From an uncultured Oscillospiraceae bacterium (GTDB lineage: Bacteria; Bacillota; Clostridia; Oscillospirales; Oscillospiraceae), in the NCBI GenBank assembly GCA_910587645.1, contig CAJUNA010000007.1, positions 33,156 through 97,155 on the forward strand: DNA of 64,000 nt, given 5' to 3'. A program made the translations under genes and the position numbers. The notes below the pieces were generated by a model that had not been told where the DNA came from, ran no database searches, and saw only the letters and a program-made list of their open reading frames with translations. This document shows positions 32,851 to 41,576 of this stretch, piece after piece. Each line of letters begins with the position of its first letter. Position 1 is the stretch's first letter.

Positions 32851-33639
32851 TCATTCCAGATTCAGCTTCTTCCGCAGGATGAACTCTGTCCCGATAAAGT
32901 AGACGGCGGAGTGAACCAGTTCCGTCCCAATGGCGGTCCAGATGGCCCGCTGGAACAGATCCATGCCGCGCAGGCCGGACGCAAAGGGGTCGAAAGTGTC
33001 CCATGACGGCAGGAAGCTCAGCAGGGTGCCTGCCAGCGCGTTAATGACGATAAAGGCGATGACGCTCATGGCTACCCGGTTCTTGTTGAACAGATGCCCG
33101 ATGCTCATGGACAGGTAAAGCTGAAGATATCCGGTGGCGAGGGAGACCAGCATAAACAGCAGCACTTCCAGGAGACAGAACACCGCCCTCGTCATCTCCC
33201 CGTTCCAGTGGGAGAACAGGTAGTCCAATCCCTGGAATACCTGCCGGAAGGCCTCTGCATCCCATGGGAAGATCAGGAAGATGGACACGATGGCAACGAT
33301 TACGCTGAGCATAGTCGTGACTACCGCGCACAGCAGCTTGGAGGTGATAAGCTGCCAGGGCTTAACCGGCAGGGTGTGCATGAGGTAGCCCTCGTCCCCC
33401 AGCAGGCCCTTGAAGAACCGCTGGATGGTGAAGATAAGGGCAATGATGAACATGGCCATGAGGATCGCCACATAAATCATCATCGCGATACCGGCGGTGG
33501 TTTCCCCCACGCTGCTGGAACTTTCTATGCCGTTGATGGTGAAATGGTTCACCAGGGCCAGCGCCAGGGCGGCGGGCCAGACAAACGCGAACTGCTTGAA
33601 CATGGAGCGGAAATCGTACTTTAAGAGTTTCCCGAACAT
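32851..33639 (-). CDS. ABC transporter permease
   Basis: A 262-residue membrane protein with about six hydrophobic segments, beginning MFGKLLKYDFRSMFKQ, a start typical of ABC-2-type permeases with a short amphipathic N-terminus. It overlaps the ATPase stop by one base. With the GntR/YtrA-type regulator it resembles Bacillus ytr-like operons that respond to cell-wall-active compounds, but the substrate here is unknown. Confidence 0.82.
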   Translation of the reverse strand: MFGKLLKYDFRSMFKQFAFVWPAALALALVNHFTINGIESSSSVGETTAGIAMMIYVAILMAMFIIALIFTIQRFFKGLLGDEGYLMHTLPVKPWQLITSKLLCAVVTTMLSVIVAIVSIFLIFPWDAEAFRQVFQGLDYLFSHWNGEMTRAVFCLLEVLLFMLVSLATGYLQLYLSMSIGHLFNKNRVAMSVIAFIVINALAGTLLSFLPSWDTFDPFASGLRGMDLFQRAIWTAIGTELVHSAVYFIGTEFILRKKLNLE

Positions 33640-34364
33640 TAGAACGCACCTCCTTCGATATTGTGGGCGCGGAAGATTTCACGGAACAGAGCGTCTACGC
33701 TCTTGCCCTCCCGCTCGCGGATGTTGTCCACTGTGTCGTGGAGGGTGATTTGGCCGTCCTTGAGGAATATGGCTTCGTCCAGCACCTGTTCGATGTCGCT
33801 GATAAGGTGGGTGGAGATCATGACGGTGCCCTCTTCATTGTAGTTGGTGAGGATGGTGTTGAGGATGAAGTCCCGGGCGGAGGGGTCTACGCCGGCGATG
33901 GGTTCGTCCAGCAGGTAAAGCTGGGCTTTCCGGACCATGACCAGCACAAGCTGGACTTTTTCCTTGGTGCCCTTGGACATGGTTTTCAGGCGGTCGCTGG
34001 GCGTCACCCCCAGGCTGGCGCACATGCTCATGGCCTTGGTGCGGTCGAAGTCCCGGTAAAAATCCGCGAATAGGTCGAACAGGTCGGTGGCCTTCATCCA
34101 GTCAGAGAAGTACATCCGGTCCGGCAGGTAGCTGATGATGGATTTGGTATACGGGCCGATGCCCTGGCCATCCACCAGCACCGCGCCTTCGGTGGGCTGG
34201 AGCAGGCCGCAGAGAATCTTAATCAGGGTTGTTTTGCCGCTGCCGTTGGGGCCAAGCAGGCCTACGATGCGGCCCCGGCCCAGCTCCAGGCTCACGCCGG
34301 ACAGGGCGGTTTTCCCTCCGTAACGCTTGGTCAGCGCCGTACAAGTGACAAGCAGTTCATTCAT
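33639..34364 (-). CDS. ABC transporter ATP-binding protein
   Basis: A 241-residue ATPase: Walker A GPNGSGKTT (about 37-45), a signature region that is degenerate (MSKGTKEKVQLVL in place of LSGGQ), Walker B LYLLDEPIAGVDP and switch histidine in ISTHL. The MSKG(T/M)KEK form is common in the YtrB/BcrA-type subgroup. It overlaps the regulator gene by 8 bases and the permease by 1. Confidence 0.92.
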   Translation of the reverse strand: MNELLVTCTALTKRYGGKTALSGVSLELGRGRIVGLLGPNGSGKTTLIKILCGLLQPTEGAVLVDGQGIGPYTKSIISYLPDRMYFSDWMKATDLFDLFADFYRDFDRTKAMSMCASLGVTPSDRLKTMSKGTKEKVQLVLVMVRKAQLYLLDEPIAGVDPSARDFILNTILTNYNEEGTVMISTHLISDIEQVLDEAIFLKDGQITLHDTVDNIREREGKSVDALFREIFRAHNIEGGAF

Positions 34365-34722
34365 GGTTCAATTCCTCCTTCACAAACAACAGTGCGTCGC
34401 TGGGGCTGTAGCCCAGCTCCGACAAAATCTTCAGGCAGTCCGCCACGGCGGCGCGCGCCCGTTCCTTCGTGGCGGCTTCGATGACGGCGGTGTTTTCTGT
34501 AACCGTCCGCCCGGCCGTGCGGCTTCCTACGGCAAGGCCGCCGGCCTCCAATTGGGCCATTGCCCGCTGCATCGTGTTCGGGTTTACCCCCGCCTGGGCG
34601 GCAAGCTCCCGCACGCCTGGGAGCCGCTCCCCGGGGGGATACTCCCCCTTTAAGATCCGCAGGGTCAACTGCTCCGTGAGCTGCTGCCAGATCGGGCGGT
34701 TATCGGTAAGTTTCCAGTCCAT
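34357..34722 (-). CDS. GntR-family (YtrA subfamily) transcriptional regulator
   Basis: A 121-residue repressor with an N-terminal winged helix: PIWQQLTEQLTLRIL then GERLPGVRELAAQAGVNPNTMQRA (helix-turn-helix about 35-60) and a short YtrA-type C-terminus without an effector domain. The start 34722 follows AAGGAGG. It is first in the operon and probably controls it through the inverted repeat just upstream. Confidence 0.9.
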   Translation of the reverse strand: MDWKLTDNRPIWQQLTEQLTLRILKGEYPPGERLPGVRELAAQAGVNPNTMQRAMAQLEAGGLAVGSRTAGRTVTENTAVIEAATKERARAAVADCLKILSELGYSPSDALLFVKEELNHE

Positions 34723-34761
34723 AACGTCCTCCTTCCCGGATGGAATGCTTTTGCATTGTTT

Positions 34762-34787
34762 TATTGTACTATGCAAGTAATACAATA
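34762..34787 (-). promoter_or_regulatory. Probable operator of the GntR/ABC operon
   Basis: TATTGTA (34762-34768) and TACAATA (34781-34787) form a perfect inverted repeat with a 12-base centre, 40 bases before the regulator start. TACAAT within it could be a -10. Autoregulation is inferred. Confidence 0.5.
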
Positions 34788-34915
34788 ATACACTTCGGCC
34801 GGTTTGTCAAGGGGTTTTCTAAAATTTTTTCCTCGTGCATAGAGTATGAGAGACAGCCCTCCGTCAGCACCAGGGCGGCGGGGCGCTTTAAAAATCTGCT
34901 TTGTGGAGGAAAATG

Positions 34916-35200
34916 ATGGGACTGTTAAAGGTGGACAAAAATCTTTTGGAGGGGGCGGCGGAGCTGTTCGACCTGCCCCCTGACCTGGTGGAAAGGCTGC
35001 CCCATATTGAGGTGGTGGGGAATTCCCATTTTTATATGGAGCATCACAGGGGGATCCTCTCCTACAGCGGGCAGGAAATTGATATTAACGGCGAGTCCTG
35101 CATCATCCGTGTCTATGGGGAGGATATGGAGCTGAAAAGCATGACAGGAGACCAGCTCCGTATCACAGGGGTGATCACAAGAGTGGAATGGGTGAAATAA
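34916..35200 (+). CDS. yqfC: Sporulation protein YqfC
   Basis: A 94-residue YabP/YqfC-family protein made in the mother cell during sporulation in Bacillus; its biochemical role is not known. It contains IEVVGNSHFYMEHHRGILSY, split by the typical LxxHxGIxxY pattern, and ends with IRITGxIxxxEW-like residues. Two adjacent ATGs exist; 34916 has the better distance to GGAGGA. CATAGAGT near 34838 loosely resembles a sigma-E -10 but is weak evidence. yqfD follows at one base. Confidence 0.88.
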   Translation: MGLLKVDKNLLEGAAELFDLPPDLVERLPHIEVVGNSHFYMEHHRGILSYSGQEIDINGESCIIRVYGEDMELKSMTGDQLRITGVITRVEWVK

Positions 35201-35201
35201 T

Positions 35202-36383
35202 ATGTTCAAGCATCTGGTGAATCTGATCGAGGGCGAGGTGACGGGGCGGGTGGAAAGCGGGTTCCCGGAGCGCGTCCTCAACCTCTGCGCCGAATACGGC
35301 ATCGTATTCTGGAACCTGGACTGGGAATCGCCTGTGGCCTTTACCTTTACGATGACGCGAAGGGATTGGAAGCGCCTGCGGCGGCTCAGCAAGCGCATTG
35401 ACTGCGATATGTCCGCCGTAGGATGGAAGGGGACGCCCTTTTTCCTGGGGCGGGTCCGTTACCGGTACGGGCTGTGGATCACCTTCGGCGCCTGCCTGCT
35501 GGCCCTGTTCTGGAGTTCCTTTTTTATTTGGGATTTTGAGGTCGAGGGGAATGAGAACATCTCCCAGCAGGAAATCCTGCGGGCTTTGGAGAAAAATGGC
35601 ATCGGCTTCGGGACGTATGGCTTTTCGGTCGATTCATCGGAGCTGCGCAATTATATGCTGCTGGAAATTCCGGAGCTGAGCTATATAGCGGTCAATGTGA
35701 AGGGCTGCCGGGCCTATGTGCAGGTCCGGGAGCGTGTGGCCGCGCCGGAAATCATCGACAAGAAAAAGCCTGGCAATACCATTGCCAAGAAGGACGCGCT
35801 GGTTACCGCCGTCCAGCCCTGGGACGGGGAAAAGCAAGTCCTGCCGGGGACTACGGTGAAAGAGGGGCAGCTTCTCATATCCGGGGTCGTCCAGAACAAC
35901 TACAGCGGGGTGCGCTATCTGCGGGGGATGGGAAAGGTTTATGGGCGGACATGGTATCAGTTGGAGTGCCGCATACCCCTGACGGTACGCAAAAAGACGT
36001 ACACCGGGGCGGAAAAGACAAGACGGGCTCTGGTCATTGGAAAAAATCGGATCAATCTCTATTTTAGCAGTAGCATTTTGGGGGATACTTGTGATAAAAT
36101 AACAAACTGGGATAAGTGGGAGCTTCCAGGGGGCATGGCGCTGCCGGTGACAATGGTAACGGAGCGGCTGCGTTATTACACGGTAGAGGAAGCCCCGCGG
36201 CAGAAGGAGGCCGCCCTGGCCCTGGCCCAGGGGGTGCTGGAGGAGAGGTTGGCGGGCTATGTGGAGGACGGGGACATTTTGAGCAAGGAAATTACCAGCA
36301 AAAAGGCGGGTGACCTGCTGGTGGTGACCTTATTGGCGGAATGCGAGGAGCAGATCGGCAAATTTGTAGACGCCCCGGATTGA
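35202..36383 (+). CDS. yqfD: Sporulation protein YqfD
   Basis: A 393-residue membrane protein of the YqfD/SpoIV family, required for normal spore formation in Bacillus. After about 85 soluble residues comes one transmembrane helix (LWITFGACLLALFWSSFFIW, about 91-110), then a long outer part that begins with a POTRA-like EVEGNENISQQEI. Gene order yqfC-yqfD-phoH is conserved across endospore formers and supports a sporulating host. Confidence 0.9.
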   Translation: MFKHLVNLIEGEVTGRVESGFPERVLNLCAEYGIVFWNLDWESPVAFTFTMTRRDWKRLRRLSKRIDCDMSAVGWKGTPFFLGRVRYRYGLWITFGACLLALFWSSFFIWDFEVEGNENISQQEILRALEKNGIGFGTYGFSVDSSELRNYMLLEIPELSYIAVNVKGCRAYVQVRERVAAPEIIDKKKPGNTIAKKDALVTAVQPWDGEKQVLPGTTVKEGQLLISGVVQNNYSGVRYLRGMGKVYGRTWYQLECRIPLTVRKKTYTGAEKTRRALVIGKNRINLYFSSSILGDTCDKITNWDKWELPGGMALPVTMVTERLRYYTVEEAPRQKEAALALAQGVLEERLAGYVEDGDILSKEITSKKAGDLLVVTLLAECEEQIGKFVDAPD

Positions 36384-36451
36384 TCTGCGCCGGCAGGCCG
36401 CGTCAGAAACCATACACCCCGCGCCAGAACGGCGCGAAAAGGAGCATTGCA

Positions 36452-37423
36452 ATGGAACAAAGGATAGAAATTGAAAGATTAGAAGAAGCTGCCAGCATTT
36501 TTGGCTCGTTTGATGAAAATATCCGGCTGATTGAAGCCGAATTCCATGTGGTTGTCACCAACCGGGAGGGGGAATTGCGGATCGCCGGGGAGCCGGAGGA
36601 CACGATGCTGGCGTCCAAGGCCATCGGCGCTTTGCTGACCCTCTCCAGCAAGGGCGAAGCCATCGGGGAGCAGACCGTCCGCTATGTAATCGGGCTGGCC
36701 CGCAGCGGACAGGCAGACAAGGCCGCCGAACTGACGGCGGACGTGATCTGCATTACCTCCAAGGGCAGGCCGGTGAAAGCGAAAACCATTGGCCAGAAGC
36801 GTTATATGGAGTCGGTGATGAAACATACCGTCACCATCGGCGTAGGCCCCGCCGGTACAGGCAAGACATACCTGGCGGTGGCCGCCGCCGTGGCGGCCTT
36901 CCGGGACAAGCAGGTCAACCGTATCATCCTGACCCGCCCCGCCGTGGAAGCGGGAGAGCGGCTGGGGTTTTTGCCAGGGGACTTGCAGTCTAAGGTGGAC
37001 CCGTACCTGCGGCCGCTGTACGACGCCCTGTTTGACATGCTGGGGGCGGAGACCTACCAGAAATACCTGGAACGGGGCAATATCGAGGTGGCCCCCCTGG
37101 CCTACATGCGGGGCCGGACGCTGGACGACAGCTTTATCATTCTGGATGAGGCACAGAATACCAGCCGGGAGCAGATGAAAATGTTTTTGACCCGCATGGG
37201 GTTCGGCTCCAAGGTGGTCATTACCGGCGACGTGACCCAGATCGACCTGCCCGCCGACAAGACCTCCGGGCTGAAGGAAGCCGTCCGGGTGCTGAAAAAC
37301 GTGGAGGGCATCGGGATTTGCGAGCTGACCGGCCAGGACGTGGTGCGCCATGTGATGGTGCAGCGGATCATCAAGGCGTACGATGACTACTATAACAACA
37401 ATACCAAGGGGAAGAAGAGATAA
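36452..37423 (+). CDS. phoH: PhoH-like ATPase
   Basis: A 323-residue P-loop ATPase of the PhoH family, probably acting on RNA. Walker A is GPAGTGKTY (about 132-140), Walker B FIILDEAQN (about 229-237), and sensor residues lie in VITGDVTQIDLP. The N-terminal part has the KH-like fold region. Start 36452 follows AAAAGGAG; the frame from 36341 overlaps yqfD and is rejected. It is one base before ybeY. The HD phosphohydrolase gene pgpH (yqfF), usually next, is missing. Confidence 0.94.
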   Translation: MEQRIEIERLEEAASIFGSFDENIRLIEAEFHVVVTNREGELRIAGEPEDTMLASKAIGALLTLSSKGEAIGEQTVRYVIGLARSGQADKAAELTADVICITSKGRPVKAKTIGQKRYMESVMKHTVTIGVGPAGTGKTYLAVAAAVAAFRDKQVNRIILTRPAVEAGERLGFLPGDLQSKVDPYLRPLYDALFDMLGAETYQKYLERGNIEVAPLAYMRGRTLDDSFIILDEAQNTSREQMKMFLTRMGFGSKVVITGDVTQIDLPADKTSGLKEAVRVLKNVEGIGICELTGQDVVRHVMVQRIIKAYDDYYNNNTKGKKR

Positions 37424-37424
37424 C

Positions 37425-37916
37425 ATGGCGAAACGGCACTATATCCCTGTTACGGCGGACGTGCCGGGGATCAGCGGCAGCCTGCGGGCCTTTGTCCGCA
37501 AGGCCATCCGGACCGCCCTGGCGGCGGAGGGGGTGGACTTCCCGTGCGAGATCGACGTCTGCATCACTAGCGATGTGAAAATCCATGAGGTCAATTTGGC
37601 GATGCGGCAGGTGGACAGGCCTACGGATGTGCTCAGCTTTCCGGCTTTTGACCTGACGCCGGGGGAGCTGCCCGGGGAGGAGGACGCGGATCCCGCCACA
37701 GGGCTGGTGCCCCTGGGGGATATGATGATCTCCATGGAGCGTGTCCAGGCCCAGGCGAAGGCGTATGGGCACTCCAACCGGCGGGAGCTGGCGTATCTGA
37801 CCGTTCACTCTGTGCTGCATCTACTGGGATATGACCATCTGGACGAGGGGCCGCAGAAGGCCCAAATGCGTACCCGGGAGGACGCCATTATGGCGGAGCT
37901 GGGGATAGAACGGTGA
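37425..37916 (+). CDS. ybeY: Endoribonuclease YbeY
   Basis: Single-strand endoribonuclease for 16S rRNA 3' maturation and ribosome quality control. The 163-residue protein has the zinc-binding HSVLHLLGYDH (H-x3-H-x5-H) near residue 130, and VDRPTDVLSFP in the centre. The stop overlaps the next gene's GTG as GTGA. Position between phoH and era is conserved. Confidence 0.95.
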   Translation: MAKRHYIPVTADVPGISGSLRAFVRKAIRTALAAEGVDFPCEIDVCITSDVKIHEVNLAMRQVDRPTDVLSFPAFDLTPGELPGEEDADPATGLVPLGDMMISMERVQAQAKAYGHSNRRELAYLTVHSVLHLLGYDHLDEGPQKAQMRTREDAIMAELGIER

Positions 37917-38118
37917 AAAAATGGAGTTTGCTGCTGTTTTCCCTGCTGCTCCTGAGCGGCTGCGGAGCGCCGGAACCGGAACCTGCTCCCGAACCGGAAC
38001 CTGAGCCATTCGAAAAAAACGCTCCCGTTCTGGAAGCCCGGGATATCGTGCAGTGGCTGACGGCTGGTTTGAGATTGTAGACCGCTGGCGCAATTTGTGG
38101 TACACCGGAGAAAATTGA
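37913..38118 (+). pseudogene. Frameshifted small lipoprotein
   Basis: GTG 37913 opens a signal peptide ending in the lipobox LLSGCG, followed by a PEPEPAPEPEPEP linker. The frame stops at 38080 after 55 residues, but the next frame continues in protein-like fashion (DGWFEIVDRWRNLWYTGEN) to a stop at 38118, so one base was probably lost or gained near 38060. The start overlaps ybeY by 4 bases. Function unknown; the intact protein would be about 68 residues. A sequencing error could mimic this. Confidence 0.6.
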
Positions 38119-38126
38119 GGAAAGTG

Positions 38127-38495
38127 ATGAAAATACAAATCAGCAGCAATTTGCTGAAACACTATTTACGAAACGTATACTTTATCAACGGACACAGCTA
38201 TGCCGGGAAATCCACCATGGTAGATATGCTCGCCAAGCGGTTCGGCATGATACCCTGCGGTGAAAATTATCATGACGCGTTTCCTCGGGAAAAGCTGTCG
38301 CGCTGGAAACAGCCCGGGTTGTGCAAGGATCCGGGAGCCGCGCTTAAGAATTTCCGTTCATGGGTGTTCTGACATTCGCCGGAGGAAACCCTCTGGCAGC
38401 ACACAGGCTTTTTCACCTACACCCGCTCGGATTTTGAAAACGACACCCGCGAAGAGGCTTTACACGCTTTGGCGGTACATTTTGAATTATTGTAA
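38127..38495 (+). pseudogene. Broken P-loop kinase-like gene
   Basis: The frame begins MKIQISSNLLKHYL and holds a clear P-loop, GHSYAGKST, then PCGENYHD, as in small AAA/shikimate-kinase-like proteins of Clostridia. A TGA at 38370-38372 interrupts it; the same frame continues with WQHTGFFTYTRSDFENDT to a stop at 38495. Even read through, it is about 120 residues, so an internal deletion is also likely. The nonfunctional remnant separates ybeY from era, where dgkA and cdd normally stand. Confidence 0.65.
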
Positions 38496-38548
38496 TAAAA
38501 CCCGGCAAGCTCAATGCCGGAAAAATAAGAAAGTTGAGGATGACCTGA

Positions 38549-39463
38549 ATGAGCGAAATCAAAAAAACCGCAATGATTACGATTGCCGGACGGCCTAATG
38601 TGGGCAAGTCCACCCTGACCAACGCTCTGGTGGGGGAAAAAATTGCCATCGTATCGCCCAAACCCCAGACTACCCGCAACCGGATCTGCGGCGTGGTCAA
38701 CCAGGGGGATACCCAGTATGTTTTCCTGGATACGCCGGGGTTCCACAAGGCCCGGACAAGGCTGGGGGACTATATGGTGAAGGTGGTGCGGGAATCCGTG
38801 GCGGACGTGGACGCGGTGTGCCTGCTGGTAGAGCCTATCGCTAAAGTGGGCGGGGCGGAACAGGCCTTGATCGACCGCATCCGGGGGGAGAAGCTGTCCG
38901 CCGTGCTGGTCATCAACAAGATCGACACGATTGAAAAGGCCCAACTGCTGGAGGTCATGGCGGCCTACAGCGAAGCGTATGCCTTTGACGCCATTATCCC
39001 CATCTCCGCCCAGGAGAAGGATGGCCTGGACGTACTCATGGAGCAGCTTGCCAAGTACGCCGCCAAGGGGTCCCAATTGTTCCCGGACGGCATGACCACC
39101 GACCAGCCGGAACGGCAGGTGGTGGCGGAGATCGTGCGGGAAAAGCTGCTGCGCAACCTGGACAAGGAGGTCCCCCATGGCACCGCCATCGAGGTGACGA
39201 AGTTCTCGGAGCGGGACAACGGCGGAAGCTCCGCCCCCGGGGTCATCGACCTGGATGTGACGATTTACTGTGAAAAAGCCAGCCATAAAGGGATCATTAT
39301 TGGTAAAAACGGCGCGATGCTGAAAAAAATCGCGTCCCACGCCCGGGAAGATATCGAGCGGTTCATGGGAGCGAAGGTTTACATGGAGACCTGGGTGAAG
39401 GTCAAGGAAAATTGGCGGGATAACGCGAATTATATCCGTTCCTTCGGATACGATGAGCAGTAA
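38549..39463 (+). CDS. era: GTPase Era
   Basis: GTP-binding protein that chaperones 16S rRNA maturation in 30S assembly. Of 304 residues, G1 is GRPNVGKST (about 12-20), G3 is DTPGFH, G4 is NKID and the C-terminal KH domain has IIGKNGAMLKKI near residue 251. GAGGA precedes the ATG. It is separated from recO by two acetyltransferases and yqzL. Confidence 0.98.
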   Translation: MSEIKKTAMITIAGRPNVGKSTLTNALVGEKIAIVSPKPQTTRNRICGVVNQGDTQYVFLDTPGFHKARTRLGDYMVKVVRESVADVDAVCLLVEPIAKVGGAEQALIDRIRGEKLSAVLVINKIDTIEKAQLLEVMAAYSEAYAFDAIIPISAQEKDGLDVLMEQLAKYAAKGSQLFPDGMTTDQPERQVVAEIVREKLLRNLDKEVPHGTAIEVTKFSERDNGGSSAPGVIDLDVTIYCEKASHKGIIIGKNGAMLKKIASHAREDIERFMGAKVYMETWVKVKENWRDNANYIRSFGYDEQ

Positions 39464-39472
39464 GGAGGAAAC

Positions 39473-40024
39473 ATGGAGTTTTTGAGCAAAACAACGGTGC
39501 TGAAAAGCGGCGGAACCTGCACCATCCGCCGCCCGGAAGCATCGGACGCGGAGCGCCTGCTGCGCTATCAGAAGGAATCCAGCGGGGAAACGCCCTATCT
39601 GGTGGCTGGGCCGGAGGATATCGGCTGGACGGTGGAGGAGCAGGCGGCGCGGATTGTCCGCTGGAACGATTCACCCAGCCGCCTGCGGCTGATCGCGGAG
39701 GTGGACGGCGGACTGGCGGGGGCGGCAGTCCTGTACCCTGTCGGGGCGCAGGAGCGGCTGCGCCATAGGTGCTGTGTGGATATTACGCTTTACCAGAGAT
39801 TTTGCGGCAAGGGGATTGGGACGCTGCTGCTGCGGGAGCTGCTGTCCGCCGCGAAAGCCGCAGGGTACGAGCAGGCGGAGCTGGAGGTGGTTTCCACCAA
39901 CGCCCCGGCTGTCGCGCTGTACCGGAAGCTGGGATTTGAGACGGTGGGGACGCTGCCCCAGGCCATGAAATACAAGGATGGGACGTATGCCAGCTTCCTG
40001 CTGATGGTCAGGCGGCTGGCCTAG
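39473..40024 (+). CDS. GNAT acetyltransferase (tandem copy 1)
   Basis: A 183-residue GCN5-type N-acetyltransferase. The acetyl-CoA loop is RDFCGKGIGTLLL-like (RFCGKGIGTLLL, about 106-117), followed by LEVVSTNAPAVALYRKLGFETVG, split by the usual beta-bulge NAPAVALYRKLGF. AGGAGG stands before the ATG. It is a close paralogue of the next gene along its whole length, starting MEFLSKTTVLK versus MDFLTKTVTLK. Substrate unknown. Confidence 0.88.
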   Translation: MEFLSKTTVLKSGGTCTIRRPEASDAERLLRYQKESSGETPYLVAGPEDIGWTVEEQAARIVRWNDSPSRLRLIAEVDGGLAGAAVLYPVGAQERLRHRCCVDITLYQRFCGKGIGTLLLRELLSAAKAAGYEQAELEVVSTNAPAVALYRKLGFETVGTLPQAMKYKDGTYASFLLMVRRLA

Positions 40025-40040
40025 CCGCAGGGAGGGAAAG

Positions 40041-40592
40041 ATGGACTTTTTGACGAAAACTGTAACATTGAAAAACGGCAGGCAGTGTCTCCTCCGGCAT
40101 CCGGAGGAACCGGATGCGGAGATGCTGCTCCATTATCTGCGGACTACCTCCGGAGAAACCCCCTACATGATCCGGGAACCGGAAGAGGTTAGAACCAGCA
40201 TAGCGGAAGAAATTGAATTTATCCAGAAAAACCGGGAAGCCCCCAGAGCCTTGATGCTGCTGGCGTTTGTGGAGGGAAAATATGCGGGAAGCTGCTCCTT
40301 TGGCGGCGTCTCAGAACGAAACCGGATGCGGCACCGGTGTACGGTGGGCATCTCCTTGTACCGGGATTTCTGGGGCCAGGGGATTGGGACGGTGCTGATG
40401 AGCGAAATCCTCTCCGCCGCAAGGGCCGCTGGCTTTGAACAGGCGGAGCTGGAGGTGGTTTCCGCCAATGCCCCGGCCATCGCGCTGTACCGGAAGCTGG
40501 GCTTTGAGACAACGGGAACAATCCCCCGCGCCTTTAAATACCAGGACGGGAGCTGCGCGGACTTCCTTTTTATGGTGAAAAATCTGGTATAG
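40041..40592 (+). CDS. GNAT acetyltransferase (tandem copy 2)
   Basis: A 183-residue paralogue of the preceding gene with exactly the same length. CoA loop FWGQGIGTVLM (about 107-117), then NAPAIALYRKLGF. The N-terminal half, which would shape the substrate pocket, is more divergent (ETPYMIREPEEVR) than the C-terminal CoA half, so the copies may differ in substrate. AGGGA site 17 bases after the previous stop. Confidence 0.88.
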   Translation: MDFLTKTVTLKNGRQCLLRHPEEPDAEMLLHYLRTTSGETPYMIREPEEVRTSIAEEIEFIQKNREAPRALMLLAFVEGKYAGSCSFGGVSERNRMRHRCTVGISLYRDFWGQGIGTVLMSEILSAARAAGFEQAELEVVSANAPAIALYRKLGFETTGTIPRAFKYQDGSCADFLFMVKNLV

Positions 40593-40654
40593 CCACATCT
40601 TTCCACGAATACTGGCGACTTTCCTGCCCACCATAAGGGCGGGAGGAGATTGAT

Positions 40655-40771
40655 ATGGAGGATGGCTATTGGGACCTGTTCTGGCAGACCGGGGAACCGA
40701 CGTTTTACCTTCTGCGCAAGCATGAGGACGAAAACGAGCCGGGACGCCAAGGGCCGGAGGGGCGGCAGTAA
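40655..40771 (+). CDS. yqzL: YqzL-like small protein
   Basis: A 38-residue protein, MEDGYWDLFWQTGEPTFYLL then KHEDEN. It matches the YqzL pattern (W-x2-F-x-x-TG-x3-x-YLL-x-K), known as a tiny conserved protein between era and recO in Bacillus. GGAGGAG lies 7-13 bases before the ATG. Its function is unknown. Position plus sequence pattern make this more than a chance frame. Confidence 0.75.
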   Translation: MEDGYWDLFWQTGEPTFYLLRKHEDENEPGRQGPEGRQ

Positions 40772-40795
40772 TGCCGCCTACATAGAGGAGTGGCT

Positions 40796-41548
40796 ATGGC
40801 GCGTGAACGAACCGTGGTGAAGGGCATCGTCCTGCGGGCGGTGGATACCAAGGAGAGCGATAAAATATTAACGGTCCTGACCCCGGGTGGAAAAACCGCC
40901 GTAGTGGCGAAGGGGGCGAGAAGCCGGAAAAGCCGGGTGACAGCCTGCACCCAACTGCTGGCCTACGCCGAGCTGACCCTTACGGAAACCCACGGCTGGC
41001 AGTACCTTGGCGAGGGCAGTTCCATTGAGCTGTTCGAAGGCGTCCGGCAGGATATCGAGATGTTGAGCCTTGCCAGCTATTTCGCGGAGCTGACGGAAGC
41101 CACGGCCCTGGAGGATGTGGAGAGCGGTGGAATTTTATCCCTGCTGCTCAACGCCTTATACGCCCTGGGGAACCTGAAAAAGCCGCCCCGGCTGGTGAAA
41201 GCCGCCTTTGAACTGAAACTTATGAGCTTGATCGGATTTGAGCCGCTGGCGGACGCCTGCGCCTACTGCGGCAGGCCCGAACCGGAGGAACCGCTGCTGG
41301 ACGTCCGGGAGGGCGTGGTCTGCTGCCGGGCCTGCGGGAAGGGGGAACGGGGATTGGCGATGCCCCTGTCCCCCGGCGCGCTGGCGGCGATGCGGCGGGT
41401 GCTGTATGGGGATCCGAAGCGGCTGTATAGCTTTTCCCTGGAGGACGCGGATTTGAAAAAATTAGGGGATGCCAGTGAGACTTATGTCCATACCATGCTG
41501 GAGCGGGGGTTTAAGACACTGGATTTTTACAAAAGCCTTTTACTGTAG
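40796..41548 (+). CDS. recO: DNA repair protein RecO
   Basis: Loads RecA on SSB-coated DNA with RecR and anneals strands. The 250-residue protein has the N-terminal OB fold (VKGIVLRAVDTKESDKILTVLT) and a zinc finger CAYCG...CCRAC (about 157-180). ATG 40796 has GAGGAG at 6 bases; the GTG six bases earlier overlaps that site. It follows yqzL by 24 bases. Confidence 0.95.
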   Translation: MARERTVVKGIVLRAVDTKESDKILTVLTPGGKTAVVAKGARSRKSRVTACTQLLAYAELTLTETHGWQYLGEGSSIELFEGVRQDIEMLSLASYFAELTEATALEDVESGGILSLLLNALYALGNLKKPPRLVKAAFELKLMSLIGFEPLADACAYCGRPEPEEPLLDVREGVVCCRACGKGERGLAMPLSPGALAAMRRVLYGDPKRLYSFSLEDADLKKLGDASETYVHTMLERGFKTLDFYKSLLL

Positions 41549-41576
41549 GTAGTATTTTACAAAAATAATACAATAT

